Below, piece after piece: positions 48,057 to 59,247 of a stretch of DNA of 64,000 nucleotides. Each line of letters starts with the position of its first letter. The first letter of the stretch is position 1. This stretch comes from Hymenochaete sp. R1. Taxonomy: Eukaryota > Basidiomycota > Agaricomycetes > Hymenochaetales > Hymenochaetaceae. The position numbers were made by a program, and so were the translations under genes. The stretch covers positions 124,001-188,000 of the forward strand of contig JAFREE010000025.1 in NCBI GenBank assembly GCA_019400425.1, given 5' to 3'. The notes below the pieces were generated by a model, which was not told the origin of the DNA, did not search any database, and saw only the letters and a list, made by a program, of their open reading frames with translations.

Positions 48057-50077
48057 ATGGCAGACGCTTCTTCTCCTACGCCCGCTCTCCCCGCCAGCTA
48101 CCAGCTCCTCGTAGGCCCTCTCCTCATCGGCGTCCTCGTAGACTCGGTCATATTCGGTATATGCGTCATGCAACTCGTAAAATACTCCCTCCACTCTTTC
48201 AGAGACGGCTGGTACATCAAGTACGTATCATCACTCCTCATTCTATCAAACCTCATACTCACAGCTTTCTCTATCTTATCTCATGCCATGTTTCGTGTGT
48301 TGTACTGTCTTTACAGGGCACTCATCACTTGGGTCTACGTCGTCAGCGCATTCCAGATCGCAAGCGAAACGTCCATGCTCTGGCACTACATCGTCGACAA
48401 CTTTGTAAACCCCGCAGCACTCCTCACATTCCCGTGGCAATACTCCTCCGTCCCCCTCTTCACTTCCATGTACGTCGGACCCGGCCGTTGACCCTCTATC
48501 TCTTCCTCCCCCCTTCTCTCCGCCACCCTCGGGCATGAACCCACCCTCCATTTCGTCCATCGCGCTCGCTGTCACCCAATCCGAATGATCACATAACTGA
48601 CAAACACCAATTTGTTTTCTTTCCTTTAACGTCACAAACGTACAGTGTCAGTCTCCCGATCCAGCTCTACCTCGCCCGGCGAATCATGCACCTCTCCGGC
48701 TCCCTCGCACTCTGGGTCCTCGTCTCCTTCCTCGCCGTCGCCGAAGCGGGGTTGGGATTCGCCGCTTCCATCATGCATCTCGATAGCCCGGCTCTGGCCG
48801 ATTCCGACTCGAGGCTGGTGACGAAGATCTGGCTCGTCGAGAGCGTTGTGTGTAATTTGAGTATCTCGTGAGTTTTTTTTTTTGTTTCTTGAGTCGTCTT
48901 GTTCCGAATCGAATGTGTTGACATGCGATTCGAGAGCGCTGTTGGGTTTCTACCTTTCTCGTCGACGATCGGGTAAACATGGTAAGTGGTCGATGAAAAA
49001 AAAAGAAGATCCATGAGTTTGATTGTTTTTTAAATAGATCAAGACTTGACCTCGACCATGGGCAACTTTTTCTGCACTTTCGCCGGATCAGCCTCACCTA
49101 GCTCCCTCCTTTCCGTCAGTACCGTGCTTTCCTCCTATTCAGCTCGTCTTTATTCCTTTACTGATATCGACGTATTACTTTTCTCAATAGATTTTACAAT
49201 TGGCCATCTACGTGAGTACATGCATCTTGAGATCGGGGTTGTTTTAGCTTTCTTATTTTAGCTGACTTTTCTTCTTTTTCTCTTTTTGGTCTGTAGTTTG
49301 CAGATATGGACAACAATCTTCATTACCTCTTCGCGATCCCCATCGCCCGTCTTTACATGTACGTTTGTCCGTCCCCGATCCGTTTCGTGTACTCCGAACG
49401 CAACGTACTGACTTTATCGCGATTTCCTCTTTGTTATTCGTATGCTACATATTACAGAACCACCTTCCTTCACGTACGTCCAGCTCTTCCACCTCCTCCA
49501 AAATCATCGAACAGGAGGGAAGAAGAAGAGAAAACGAAACTGATTTTTTTTTTGTTTTGTTTTCAATTACTTGTAGACGCTCAACGATCGCAAACAGAGC
49601 CGCTCCCAAACGGAAAGCTCATCCCAAAACAACAGAAATCAAGGATTCAGCCTCGGTGTACGTCCTTCGTTCTTTCTTCCCTCATCTCATCCCCCCCCCC
49701 CCTCCTCGCATCCAACCAAACATACACAAATAAAACTAATCAAACAAAACACAAAACACACAAACCAACAGGTAATGTCCCAATCCCGCAAACCACCCTC
49801 CTCGCGCAGAGGTAGGGGCGGAGGCGACGACAAGCAGCCGACCCTGAACAACCTCAACCTGAACAACCCGGTGCATATCACGATCTCGCAGGACGTCGAC
49901 GTCCAGCTTGACTCGGATAGTGTCGGGAGTTTGAGTGCTGTTGAGGGGAAGTCGCCGTCTTCGGGGATGGGGGCAGGGATGAGTATGGCGGCGGTGGCGC
50001 CGTTTGCGTATGGGGATGGGGATGGAGAGGGGGTGGGGACGCCGGGTTCGGGGTATTCGCATTCGCATAGGTATTAG
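48057..50077 (+). CDS. Multi-pass membrane protein of the DUF6534 type
   Basis: Family of seven-helix proteins expanded in mushroom-forming fungi; function unknown, receptor-like topology. Ten exons (48057-48220, 48317-48469, 48646-48867, 48935-48981, 49038-49114, 49191-49211, 49297-49358, 49458-49473, 49577-49657, 49772-50077) give 382 residues. Helices begin with YQLLVGPLLIGVLVDSVIFG (about residue 14), then ALITWVYVVSAFQIA, LALWVLVSFLAVAEAGLGFA, the WLVESVVCNLSISALLGF segment and LLSILQLAIYFADMDNN; HYLFAIPIARLY, TTFLHTLNDRK match the usual end of the domain. A disordered cytosolic tail rich in Ser/Gly follows. Exons of 21 and 16 nt are needed to rebuild the last helices, so these junctions are the least certain. 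Confidence 0.8.
49691..49702. repeat. C12 homopolymer
   Basis: Twelve C in an intron of the DUF6534-type gene; one of four long C/G runs within 2.1 kb. Confidence 0.9.
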
Positions 50078-50597
50078 GCGGGTGTTGGGTGGTTAGTTAT
50101 TGAGTGTGGAAGAAGAGAGGAGAGAAGAGAGGAGCTCTTTGTACGTTCGTTGGGAGATCCCAGTTCTAGATGGAGGTGCTCCCAAACCGAGCCCGCCTCT
50201 GCCCTCCTCTTCTTTAGGCTGTTCTCTTAAAAGACTGAAAGACGTATGGAGTTTCAAGTTGTATCTCGAATTTTGACCATCGCGTTCCTTCTCCCTCTCC
50301 ACACCTTTCTCTTTCTCTTTCGCTTTCGATTTCGAGTTCAGTCGATCTCTTGCTTACTTGTCCGTTCGCCCGTTCGGTCGTTGTTCCATCCGTTACCTTT
50401 CCACCTCTACCTCTGATACTATAATAAAAAAACACGTCTGAAACGTAGCGCTTCCCTTTGTCACTCCCTGCTCCCCCCTCCCCCCGCCCTTGGTCTTCTT
50501 CGTCTTCTGACCAGCTGTACAAACATATCCTATCATACTAGTATCATCTGTTTCCTCACTCTCATCTTACTTCGTCCTGTCTCCTCGCGTCTCTGTG

Positions 50598-50611
50598 CCC
50601 CCCCCCCCCCC
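50598..50611. repeat. C14 homopolymer
   Basis: Fourteen consecutive C in the spacer between two convergent genes. Confidence 0.9.
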
Positions 50612-51285
50612 TCTCTCCTCCTTACTTTGTGTTTTGCGAGAATCTCCACTCGGTTCGATTCGGTTCGATATATTGGTATCAAATTACTTACTGTACATTG
50701 TACGACGTCCCCGAGTCCCCTATCACCCTTGCCCTTGTTCATTATTCAGTTCTGAGTTCCGAGCTCTCAGTTCCGACAGATCGAATTGATTTGTGTTTTT
50801 TTCTTCTTTTCTTTGAAGGTTGGGTAGATAGCGAAAAGAAAACGATAATAAGTATACAGTAGTAATACATCTGTTTTTTGTCCTTCCGTCCATCCGTCTG
50901 TCCGTCGACCCATCCGTCCGTCCGTCCGGTCCAGAAATGCGTTTTTAACTCCTCTTACGCGCACGACACACGACCTCACGCCCCGACCCGGCGACCAAGC
51001 TATCTCTGCTATCTCTGCTATCTCCTACCTCAAACACACACAACACGCACAACACACGTGTCCAAACCTCAATATCCGTATATAAGCTCTCGGTACCGGT
51101 CTGTCCTTCGTCGTCGTTGGCATGCCACCGAACCTAAACCCAAACACCAAACCCAAACCCAAACCTAAAACAGATTTGAATAGAGTATGGGTGGGTGATA
51201 CCTGCGATATCTGCGATATGGGCGATATGAATCGAATCGTATGAACAACGGGAACGGGACCAAAGGGAGCTATGGTCTTGGCATA

Positions 51286-51330
51286 CTCCCCCTCCCCTCC
51301 CTCCCCCTCCCCCTCCCCCTCCCCCTCCCT
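51286..51330 (-). repeat. (CCCCCT)n array; G-quadruplex-capable on the EXO70 sense strand
   Basis: At least six C4-C5 blocks separated by single T on the plus strand. On the minus strand this is GGGGGA repeats beginning about two bases after the EXO70 stop codon, so the 3' UTR RNA would start with a sequence able to form stable G-quadruplexes. Confidence 0.8.
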
Positions 51331-51331
51331 A

Positions 51332-54098
51332 TCAATAGAACTTCCGGATTTGCTTCTCGATGTCTTCAGGGGATGTTCGGATGTCTGTTTTGTTTGGGAA
51401 CAATGGGTGTGGGAGGAGCAGGAGGAGTGTAGAAGAAGAAGAAAAGGAGAGGGGGGGGGGGGAGGAATAGAGTTAATTTCAAGCTCGGAGTCTTCGAAGA
51501 CGTCACTTACACTTTTGTGGATCTTCATGTTGTGCCCAAAGGGGATCAAAGAGAAGGGAGAGCGCCGTCGCACGCACGCACGTAAGGACGAAGTAAAGGA
51601 CGGGTATCGCCGAAAGAATAATCGCCCGTCGCACCGTATCGTATCGTATCGTATCGCATCGCATCACGTCACCGCGCACACGAAAACGAAAACGAAAACG
51701 AAAAGGCAGGCAGCGGGGCGGATTAAAGTGGTAGAAGGGGGAGGCCAAAAGCGAGAGTTTGGTTCATTCGTCAATTCGTCAGCAAACCATATACCCTTCA
51801 GCATCCCCCCCCCCCCCCCCCTAATAAAAATTAAACTCACTTTTGCTGAAATCCTTGTTTTTCTGGATGAACCTCTGCAAGCTCGGCACCACAAGCTTCA
51901 CCGCCTCCTCCGCGATCGCCTCTCTCCCCCGTGCATCCTCAGGCAACACCCTCACCGCCCGATGCCGCTCCGCAATCTCCTCAAGCAGATCAAAGAACCG
52001 CGTGAACTTGTCCTTCGTCGCCGCCTTCCCGCTGCCTCCGCCCCCGCTCCCCGGCCCGTCGCCGAGGACTTGGAGCAGAGGCGAGAAGTTGGCCTCGAAG
52101 TAGCCTGCTTTCGCGGTGCGGAAGCCGGACTGGAGGGCGTTCCGGGCGGGAGGGGCGAGTAGGGACTCGATCGGGGCTGTGCTGTCGTTGGAGGAGAAGA
52201 GGAGGGCGGAGAGGAAGTAGGAGACGTTGTTGAGGAGGAAGATGGTACCGAAGGCGGGGCGCTTCTCGGTGCGGGATAAAGTCGTCAGGGCGGATAGCGT
52301 CGCAATGATGATATCGTCTGAAAAGAGAGTAATCGGTTTTTTCCCCCAGAAAGTCGAGGGGCAAATGGTTTAAGATTACGCATATACAAAAGGCGAACGG
52401 GGTCTGACTTACAAACATAGTGCTCTAGGATGACGTTCTCTTGGCCCTCCATTAGCTTGGGCCCTTTGGAGAGTTGCAAGCCTTCACCCATCTTCCAATT
52501 TCCATCCCCGAGAACTAGAAGCGCCGCCCCTACCGCCACCTGAACGGCTGGAAGTGCAGTCAAGTATTTGATCACCTAAGCGTAAGTCAGTACCCTGCAT
52601 CCAACCAAAAAGCGAGCCAACCCGAAAAAAAATACAACAGAAACTACTAACCATTTCCGTCACGTCAGCAATATCGATACCAATATCAGCCTTTGGTATC
52701 GAAGCTTGCTTGATATCGGCCAAAAACTCAGGAAAGCTTCTAAGGCACACCGCTCGTAGACTATGCAGGCCTTCCTTCAGGGCATTTACGTTGGCTGTTG
52801 AATTGTTTGCCCTCCGATTAATGACCTCTTCCCACCGCTTCGTCACGGGTTGTGAGGACAGATAGGAGTGTACGGATAAAGCCAAGAAAGTATTGGCTTG
52901 TAGCGCTCGTTTGACCCGGTTCGTGAGTTGCGTGAGCGATGTGGATAGAAGGGTAAGCAAGGGGGTCAAAAGGGACGAGAAAGTCCCTGCGAGTTCTCTT
53001 GGGACAGGAAGAAGAGCAAGCTCGAAGAGAATGCTGTACTCATTCTGACGGGTTGAATGAGTGCCTGTCTAGGATCAAAGAGCAGAACACTTACGTTAGC
53101 CACTTCTATGAGGCCTTCTACCCAAACGGCAAAGTCCTGGCCCTCCCTTATCCCGGACTCTGCAGGATTAGTGTCTCTACCACTTCCATAACCTTCCCCC
53201 CGACCCTCAACTACTCGTTTCGCGTCGCCTTCCAAACATTTTCTTATCCACGAGCCTCTCATATCTGCGTACCCGTGCTGTGCTTCTGCGAGAGCTGCCT
53301 GAATAGCAGACGCGGCCGGATGTGAAGGATGCGTAGCGGGAACAGGCATGGTACGCAGGAATGATACAAGAGGTCTGATCTCTCGCACAAGATCTTCGGG
53401 AAAAGGGACCGCAGGTGCTCTTGAGTCCATGTCCAGCGAGCTACGCATTGGAGGCGCGCCCGATGAAGCCTCCGCGACGAATTTCGTGTAAAGTTGAGCG
53501 AGTTTCTTTGCACCTGTCTCTACCAGCCTTGCCTGTATAAAACATGCGTTAGTTACTCAAGAAAGGTCATATTGCATACTTACAGTATCGGCGGACTCGC
53601 TAGACGCCCCTTTGAACGCTATATTAGCATTCAATTTCTCCAACGCATTTGTGTATACTCGGAGTTGTGATGCTTGAGGCCTAAGGGAAACTCGTTCATT
53701 CGTGTGCCATGCTGAAGGAGAAATTCATAATACCCTCTCAAAATCAAGCATTCCTCTTCGGCAAGACCTTGTTGGCTTGACGCAACTTCGTCGATCTTCT
53801 GAAGTGTGTTCTCAATGTCTACGAAATAGCTCAGCTTACGGAAGTGAGCGAGAAAGGACACGATGCATCTGACTTGCCGCTCTCCTGTTCAACAATTGAG
53901 TAGAGCTATGCAAAGGTAATATTGATTTCTCAAGCTTCACGAGCCTCGTGTCAAAGCTGGTGAGGATGGAAATCATGCGCTGCGAGATCTGGTGCGTCTT
54001 GTTGAGATTTTGCTCTAGCTTGGGAGTTGTATGAGCATTTTACTATGTTCTTAGTTCAGGCACCTCACCAACTCAATTTCTGCTGCTTCATCTTCCAT
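51332..54098 (-). CDS. EXO70: Exocyst complex component Exo70
   Basis: Exocyst subunit that tethers secretory vesicles at the plasma membrane by binding PI(4,5)P2 and Rho GTPases. Minus-strand exons 54098-54069, 54018-53874, 53818-53734, 53680-53584, 53532-53095, 53044-52652, 52575-52413, 52317-51841, 51522-51511 and 51384-51332 give 630 residues. The N-terminal coiled coil has NKTHQISQRMISILTSFDTR; the CorEx helical bundles include GTIFLLNNVSYFLS and the C-terminal KDFSKNPQKYIR, then SPEDIEKQIRKFY, the family's end. That ending needs a 12-nt exon (51522-51511) between introns of 318 and 126 bp; without it the frame stops early at 51821. All phases agree and the rebuilt tail matches Exo70, so I accept it. 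Confidence 0.93.
51451..51462. repeat. G12 homopolymer
   Basis: Twelve G on the plus strand, so C12 in the pyrimidine tract of the last EXO70 intron on the sense strand. Confidence 0.9.
51635..51703. repeat. Pentanucleotide and hexanucleotide repeats
   Basis: About four GTATC units (51636-51657) followed by about four ACGAAA units (51679-51703), inside the long EXO70 intron. Confidence 0.75.
51805..51821. repeat. C17 homopolymer
   Basis: Seventeen C on the plus strand, read as G17 about 20 bases after the donor of the 318-bp EXO70 intron. Confidence 0.9.
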
Positions 54099-54376
54099 AG
54101 TGACTTGAAATCAGATAGGTATAAACGCCACTGTGGGGGTAATTGAGCCAGCACTGCGGTTGTTAAGTGTGAGAGCGTAAGTAGCAGCCAACACGATAGC
54201 GCAGCGTGTCGCGACGCGGTCGATCGACGCAGATGATCGGCACATGCTTTCCAAAATCAGAACTCAGATTCAAACTTTATTTTTCGAAGATACACAGAAC
54301 TGCGCTGCATAACGGCGACGACAAACATCCTCCCTGGTCCTCCTTTTCGCACATACCTTTTCACGCCGAGAGAAAC

Positions 54377-55106
<730 letters not shown>

Positions 55107-55211
55107 CTGTAATTTTGATCTTTTGCGTTGTGTTCTGTATAACCACCCGCCTAAAATGCACCTTGCTCTGTTGTCGTCATCGCTCGTCCTGGACCGCAAG
55201 AGAATAGTGAA

Positions 55212-56181
55212 TCAATGGTTCTCGTACAGTCTAAACTCTAGGTAAAAATTCGACCTTTCCCAGTCATCTTTTACGATCTCTATGCGCTTTTGTTCCGTTA
55301 AAGGTTCAGAAGACTTTCCATCCGTGATCCCAAATTCATGTGCAGCCTCCAACACAAGCTCACGAAGTTCACCCTCCTCAAACATGTGGTAGTACCTATT
55401 ATATATATCATCCTTTTCAACCCTGGGCAGCCCATTCTCCTGCGCCGTTCTTTCGTTTACCGTTTTTGAATCGTTTCTATGGTCTTTGAGAACCCAGGGG
55501 ACGAAAACATCCTGTCCTCTGTTGCTTTCGGAGTTCGCTTCATCCGTAGGAATAATCCTCTTTGAAAGGGCATCTTGCTGAGTCGCCCATACATATATTA
55601 ATCCTCGGCCGTGTTTTGGTGAAAGACAGTGGATTAGGCTCTGAGCAATTGATATACGATGAATCCTGTCTGTACTAACACTAGAGGGGGGACCCGTACC
55701 TTTACAGCTTCTTTTCGTCTTTGAGGGGTGGAAAGGTGGTGAATCGTAGCAATGGAAATGGCAAAGTCCTGGCAAAGAACGATCAGGATTTGATAATGCA
55801 ATTAGATTCGCTTCTCACAAAAACACCTATCCTCCAACACGACCCTATAACATCTCCTAAGACACACTCCCTGTCCCTCTCCCCTGCATTCTTCGCGAAG
55901 TCCAACAAATTTCGACTCCTATCAAAACCTATAGTCCAATACGTTCCTTCACGCTCAGGCGGGGAGATGAGATATTTGCCATTCCCCGTTCCTGCATCAA
56001 GCCCGATGGATCCAGGAGGTATACTCGCGAGGAACGCCGCTACGACAGGCCATGGCTTGTAACGAGTAGATGAAAAATGATGTGCGATGGTGTCATAGAC
56101 AGAGTGGACGTGTTGATCTTCGTAAGTCTCTGGGTTTCCCTTTGAAGGAGAAGTGGTAGCGACAACGAGCGGGGGAGACAT
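55212..56181 (-). CDS. TRM9: tRNA wobble-uridine methyltransferase Trm9
   Basis: SAM-dependent enzyme that, with Trm112, methylates carboxymethyl-uridine at wobble position 34 of tRNA. Minus-strand exons 56181-55819, 55768-55700 and 55640-55212 give 286 residues. The start region has YEDQHVHSVYDTIAHHFSST and YKPWPVV; SAM motif I is GLDAGTGNGKY; then WTIGFDRS, LGDVIGSCWRIGVFDFAIS, IATIHHLSTPQRRKEAV, and GRGLIYVWATQQD; after an acidic insertion comes DVFVPWVLK and YYHMFEEGELRELV. The end WERSNFYLEFRLYENH replaces the usual short WERSN tail. The second acceptor (55641) was placed far downstream because only it restores KSLIHCLSPKHGR. Confidence 0.93.
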
Positions 56182-56363
56182 GCGCGTAAAAGGTAAAGAA
56201 CTGTGAACCCAAGGACGTGAAGGTCATTGCAAGCGCGAGACTCGCGCGTTGCTCACACATCTAACTTTAGCAGATGTAATGGCCGGAGAAAGGCATCACG
56301 ATAAAACGCTACCCGCGAAAGATTGAGAGCATGATAAGGATAAGAGAAAAGAGCCGAAATAAA

Positions 56364-57027
56364 TTACACGAAGCCCATCTCTTCATCCAGGATCGACTGA
56401 AACCGCGACTTATTCAAAGATGGGATGGGAATCAAAGCCTTAGGTTCAAAATGCTCAATCGTATGCGCCAAAGAACTGTATGAAGTATGGTACGCATGGT
56501 CAACAGCGTTTCGAGTGATGATGCAACAGAGACCAAAGCAATCTGATACCGATTCTCACCTCGTATGACAAGCTTTCAGGTGTCCGAGTCTGTCAAGCTC
56601 AGATGCGAGGTCCTCTTGGTGATTATCCAATAGCGATGGATTGGGAACGACGATTAGTGGCTTGGGTACTCTCAGTACATCCAATATAGTTCCAGAGCCT
56701 ACACCGGGAACATTGAAGTTCGAGCTGTGTTCTGAAGAAAAAGCAGATCCTACCAGCGTGGCTTATAACCAAGTCAGCTCTCTCGAACTCGGCTTGCAAG
56801 GACGGTTTGTAGCGCCAAACATTGATCGCTATATCATTGGCATTCACCTGCCAGGGGCCATCTGCGTTCTGGGGAAGGACATCGGGTAGGTTTTTGCATT
56901 TTCCGCACTGTACTACGAGGTGACGAAACCCTTTTCTGTAGAGTGCATCGAGTGCTTCTGGAGAGAGGGCTGCTTTGACGAGATCGTCGTACTGGGTTGA
57001 GCCAACGGTGACGAGAGCACGAGACAT
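56364..57027 (-). CDS. ALG13: UDP-GlcNAc transferase catalytic subunit Alg13
   Basis: With membrane partner Alg14, adds the second GlcNAc to dolichol-PP-GlcNAc on the cytosolic ER face. Minus-strand exons 57027-56754, 56698-56560 and 56475-56364 give 174 residues, typical of the stand-alone fungal form. Signature elements are ALVTVGSTQYDDLV at the N-terminus, FRHLVVQCGKC, FERADLVISHAGSGTILDVL (split by intron 1 in HAG), and PLIVVPNPSLLDNHQEDLAS. The C-terminal helix SILDEEMGFV matches the tail that controls Alg14 binding. It follows TRM9 on the same strand by 180 bp. Confidence 0.94.
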
Positions 57028-57359
57028 GTTCGTCTCAGTGAGATGCTCAATGGTGCATGCTCGAAGTCGGGAGCTTATAATATATGCTACGCATGCCTCC
57101 GAAGTCAAGTGGTGGTGACTGCAAATCGAATCAAGCGAGTTTCTCACGCTTCGCAGTACTAGTTCAATCAATGTAGCCTCTGAAAGAGTAGGTGCTTTTT
57201 ATTTCGGCGTAATCATCGTACATGAAAAGAATTCATTGAATTTGGGCGAAAAAAAAGAGCATAATTAGTCCAAGGGTAATGTGCCGATGAGCGCCCGGAA
57301 CAGAGTGGATAGAGACTGCGGCTCAGTTGGTTTAATACCACAAGAACGTAAGAAACGTT
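57028..57359. other. Short spacer between paralogue B end and ALG13 start
   Basis: About 330 bp. It holds the ALG13 promoter and the 3' end of paralogue B. No other feature seen. Confidence 0.5.
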
Positions 57360-58520
57360 TCATAGCTCCTTAGATCGCTCCTCCTGCTTCTCAAGTTCCA
57401 TAATTCGAGACGTGAGCTCATTCATCTCTTCAGACGACGAAAGATTGCTGAGCTCGGTCAGACGTTCATTCTGCCTTTTCTTCCGTAGGTCGATGTACCT
57501 CGCCGATTCCCTTTTCAAAGTGTCATTGGAACTCCTTTCGCTGCGAGTGAGCTCTTTCTGATGTTGTTGTGGACCTATGCGTTTTCTGATCGTATGATGT
57601 TTCGACTCTATCATCACATGGTAGTACGTGTCATCCACCAGAAACCGCTCTCTGGAAATCTCTGTCAGTGGAATCATTGGGTCGACGTAGTCGTCACCCC
57701 CAACGGCCGCTCCAGCAGCCTCTAAATGTTCTGAGAGGATCGTATGTCCCCCGGTAAGTAAATTGCTAGTTTTTCCCTTGTCCGCCTTGAGCTGTGTCAA
57801 ATTCCAATCCGCCGCTGTACGGTACAGTGAGGCATAGAATGTTATGTCGTCTTTTGTTCTAAATATGTCTTCGACCGGCCATTCTGCATAATGGTTGAAT
57901 TTGATAAGCATAGACTTCTAGATAGCAGAGACAGATTTGTTCTCACCTGCGGCTGCAACATAATCACACTGTTTCCTCATAATCCCGTCCCGTATCTCTT
58001 TACAGAGCTCCTCTCTTTCCTTGTCGCGATCCGCATTTGCTTGCCAAAGCTCGTGTCGAATCTTCTTCGCATAATCGTCATACTTAAGCCAAAAACGTCG
58101 GCGCTTCGATATCCAGGTCTTTTCGCCGAAGCCCGAGTCTTCTTCGAAGAAGTAGATATACGAGTCCATTCGGAGCAAGAAAAGAGCATGGTCAACTCGC
58201 AACTGGATGCGCCTAGCTTCAGCTTTGTCGCAAGCAGAAACGGCTTCGACGAGATCTTTGATGTGCTTCATCTCAGTTGGGATATAATGCTTCGAGATGG
58301 CTTTGTAGTTTGATATTGCACGATCCTTTACTAGTGCGTCCCTGATTTCTATTTTTTCTGGGTTCTCCAAGCGATCCAAGAACTTGTCTGCAGCATCTCT
58401 GAGTGATTCGATGCTGGAATTATCTAGATTCTCCGGCTTTCGATGAGCTGGTGGAACACGGAAGCCCTCGACATCTGTACTCGTAGAACGACCGTGCTTC
58501 TTGCCACTGCTGGTCGACAT
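57360..58520 (-). CDS. Lineage-specific coiled-coil protein, paralogue B
   Basis: Inverted second copy of the gene at 41135. Minus-strand exons 58520-57947 and 57883-57360 give 365 residues. Exon 2 has exactly the same length as in A (524 bp) and aligns without gaps. Blocks include FRVPPAHRKPENLD, ALVKDRAISNYK, LRVDHALFLLRMDSYIYFFE, LWQANADRDKEREELCKE, DDITFYASLYRTAADWNL, DDYVDPMIPLTEISRERF, LVDDTYYHVMIESKHH, RKKRQNERLTELSNLS and MNELTSRIMELEKQEE. Differences are concentrated between residues 50 and 130. It is charged and helical, with no membrane or catalytic motif. Both copies look intact, so neither is an obvious pseudogene. Confidence 0.8.
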
Positions 58521-59247
58521 AGAGTAGATAGGCTGGTGCTCGGATGAAAGCGATGACTAGACGAGAAGGGATAGATTCGGTTGTGGCGGTGGCTTTGGCA
58601 GTGACTCGAGAAGATTAGCCAAGCCTTTACAATGAAGCGCGATTGAAACAAACAGTAGTCGACAGTGTACGGGTGACTGGCGAGAGTAATCCCGGCGCAA
58701 GGGGTGTAGTTCGAGTAGATACTACGGTGCTTGCAGTCTCGAACTCGAAAGGAACACGATATCAATAGGGACTCCTTTCGAGACTTTCCACTTGATATGT
58801 GTGCGGTATTTAACATGTGCGCACCAGGCAATCTCCTGGTTTGCATTCATTTGTAAGGCTCTTTGGAAGAAGGCTGGAAAGAGGAACGGAAGTAACCTGA
58901 TGAGGAGAACACAAAGATGGCAAAATGTAGCCTACAAATAATTCCTTTCCGATGGACAAATGCACAACTTTGTATTCATTTATGTTGGATGTCGGAAATA
59001 AGCTGCGAAATTCCAGAGTATGTATCGTCCGGATGCCTCCAGATACGTAGGTCTGCCTGGGCGTAGTAGGAGTACTCCGAGTAGTACGAAGGCAAAAGAC
59101 AGCCGGATGCCGCGGGAGAAATTCTTCGCGATGCATTCGGATGCACTTGGGTATACATTCAAATTGTACTATTGCACATTGCACACTGATGACTCCGAAA
59201 CCCTTGTTCAAAAATTTCTTCTGACTGAAGAGCATATACTCAAAAGA
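58521..59247. other. Divergent promoter region, paralogue B and P5C reductase
   Basis: About 730 bp without a supported gene. It includes a short inverted motif AGTACTCCGAGTAGTAC at about 59069-59085. Several open stretches overlap one another on both strands and have no coding support. Confidence 0.45.

Larger units (their letters stand above)
50078..51331. other. Convergent intergenic region rich in simple repeats
   Basis: 1.25 kb between the DUF6534-type gene and the end of EXO70. No coding sequence is supported. It holds a C14 run (50598-50611), a CCGT-type tetranucleotide stretch (50884-50935), a CCCAAA-like stretch (51131-51170), and a long C-rich array (51286-51330), listed separately. 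Confidence 0.6.

Noticed and set aside
51131..51170. CCCAAA-like repeats resembling telomeric sequence
   Set aside because: Not the TTAGGG/CCCTAA unit of this group and embedded between housekeeping genes; simple repeat only.
51272..52162. 296-codon plus-strand frame antisense to EXO70
   Set aside because: Crosses homopolymers and repeats and is antisense to well-supported EXO70 exons.
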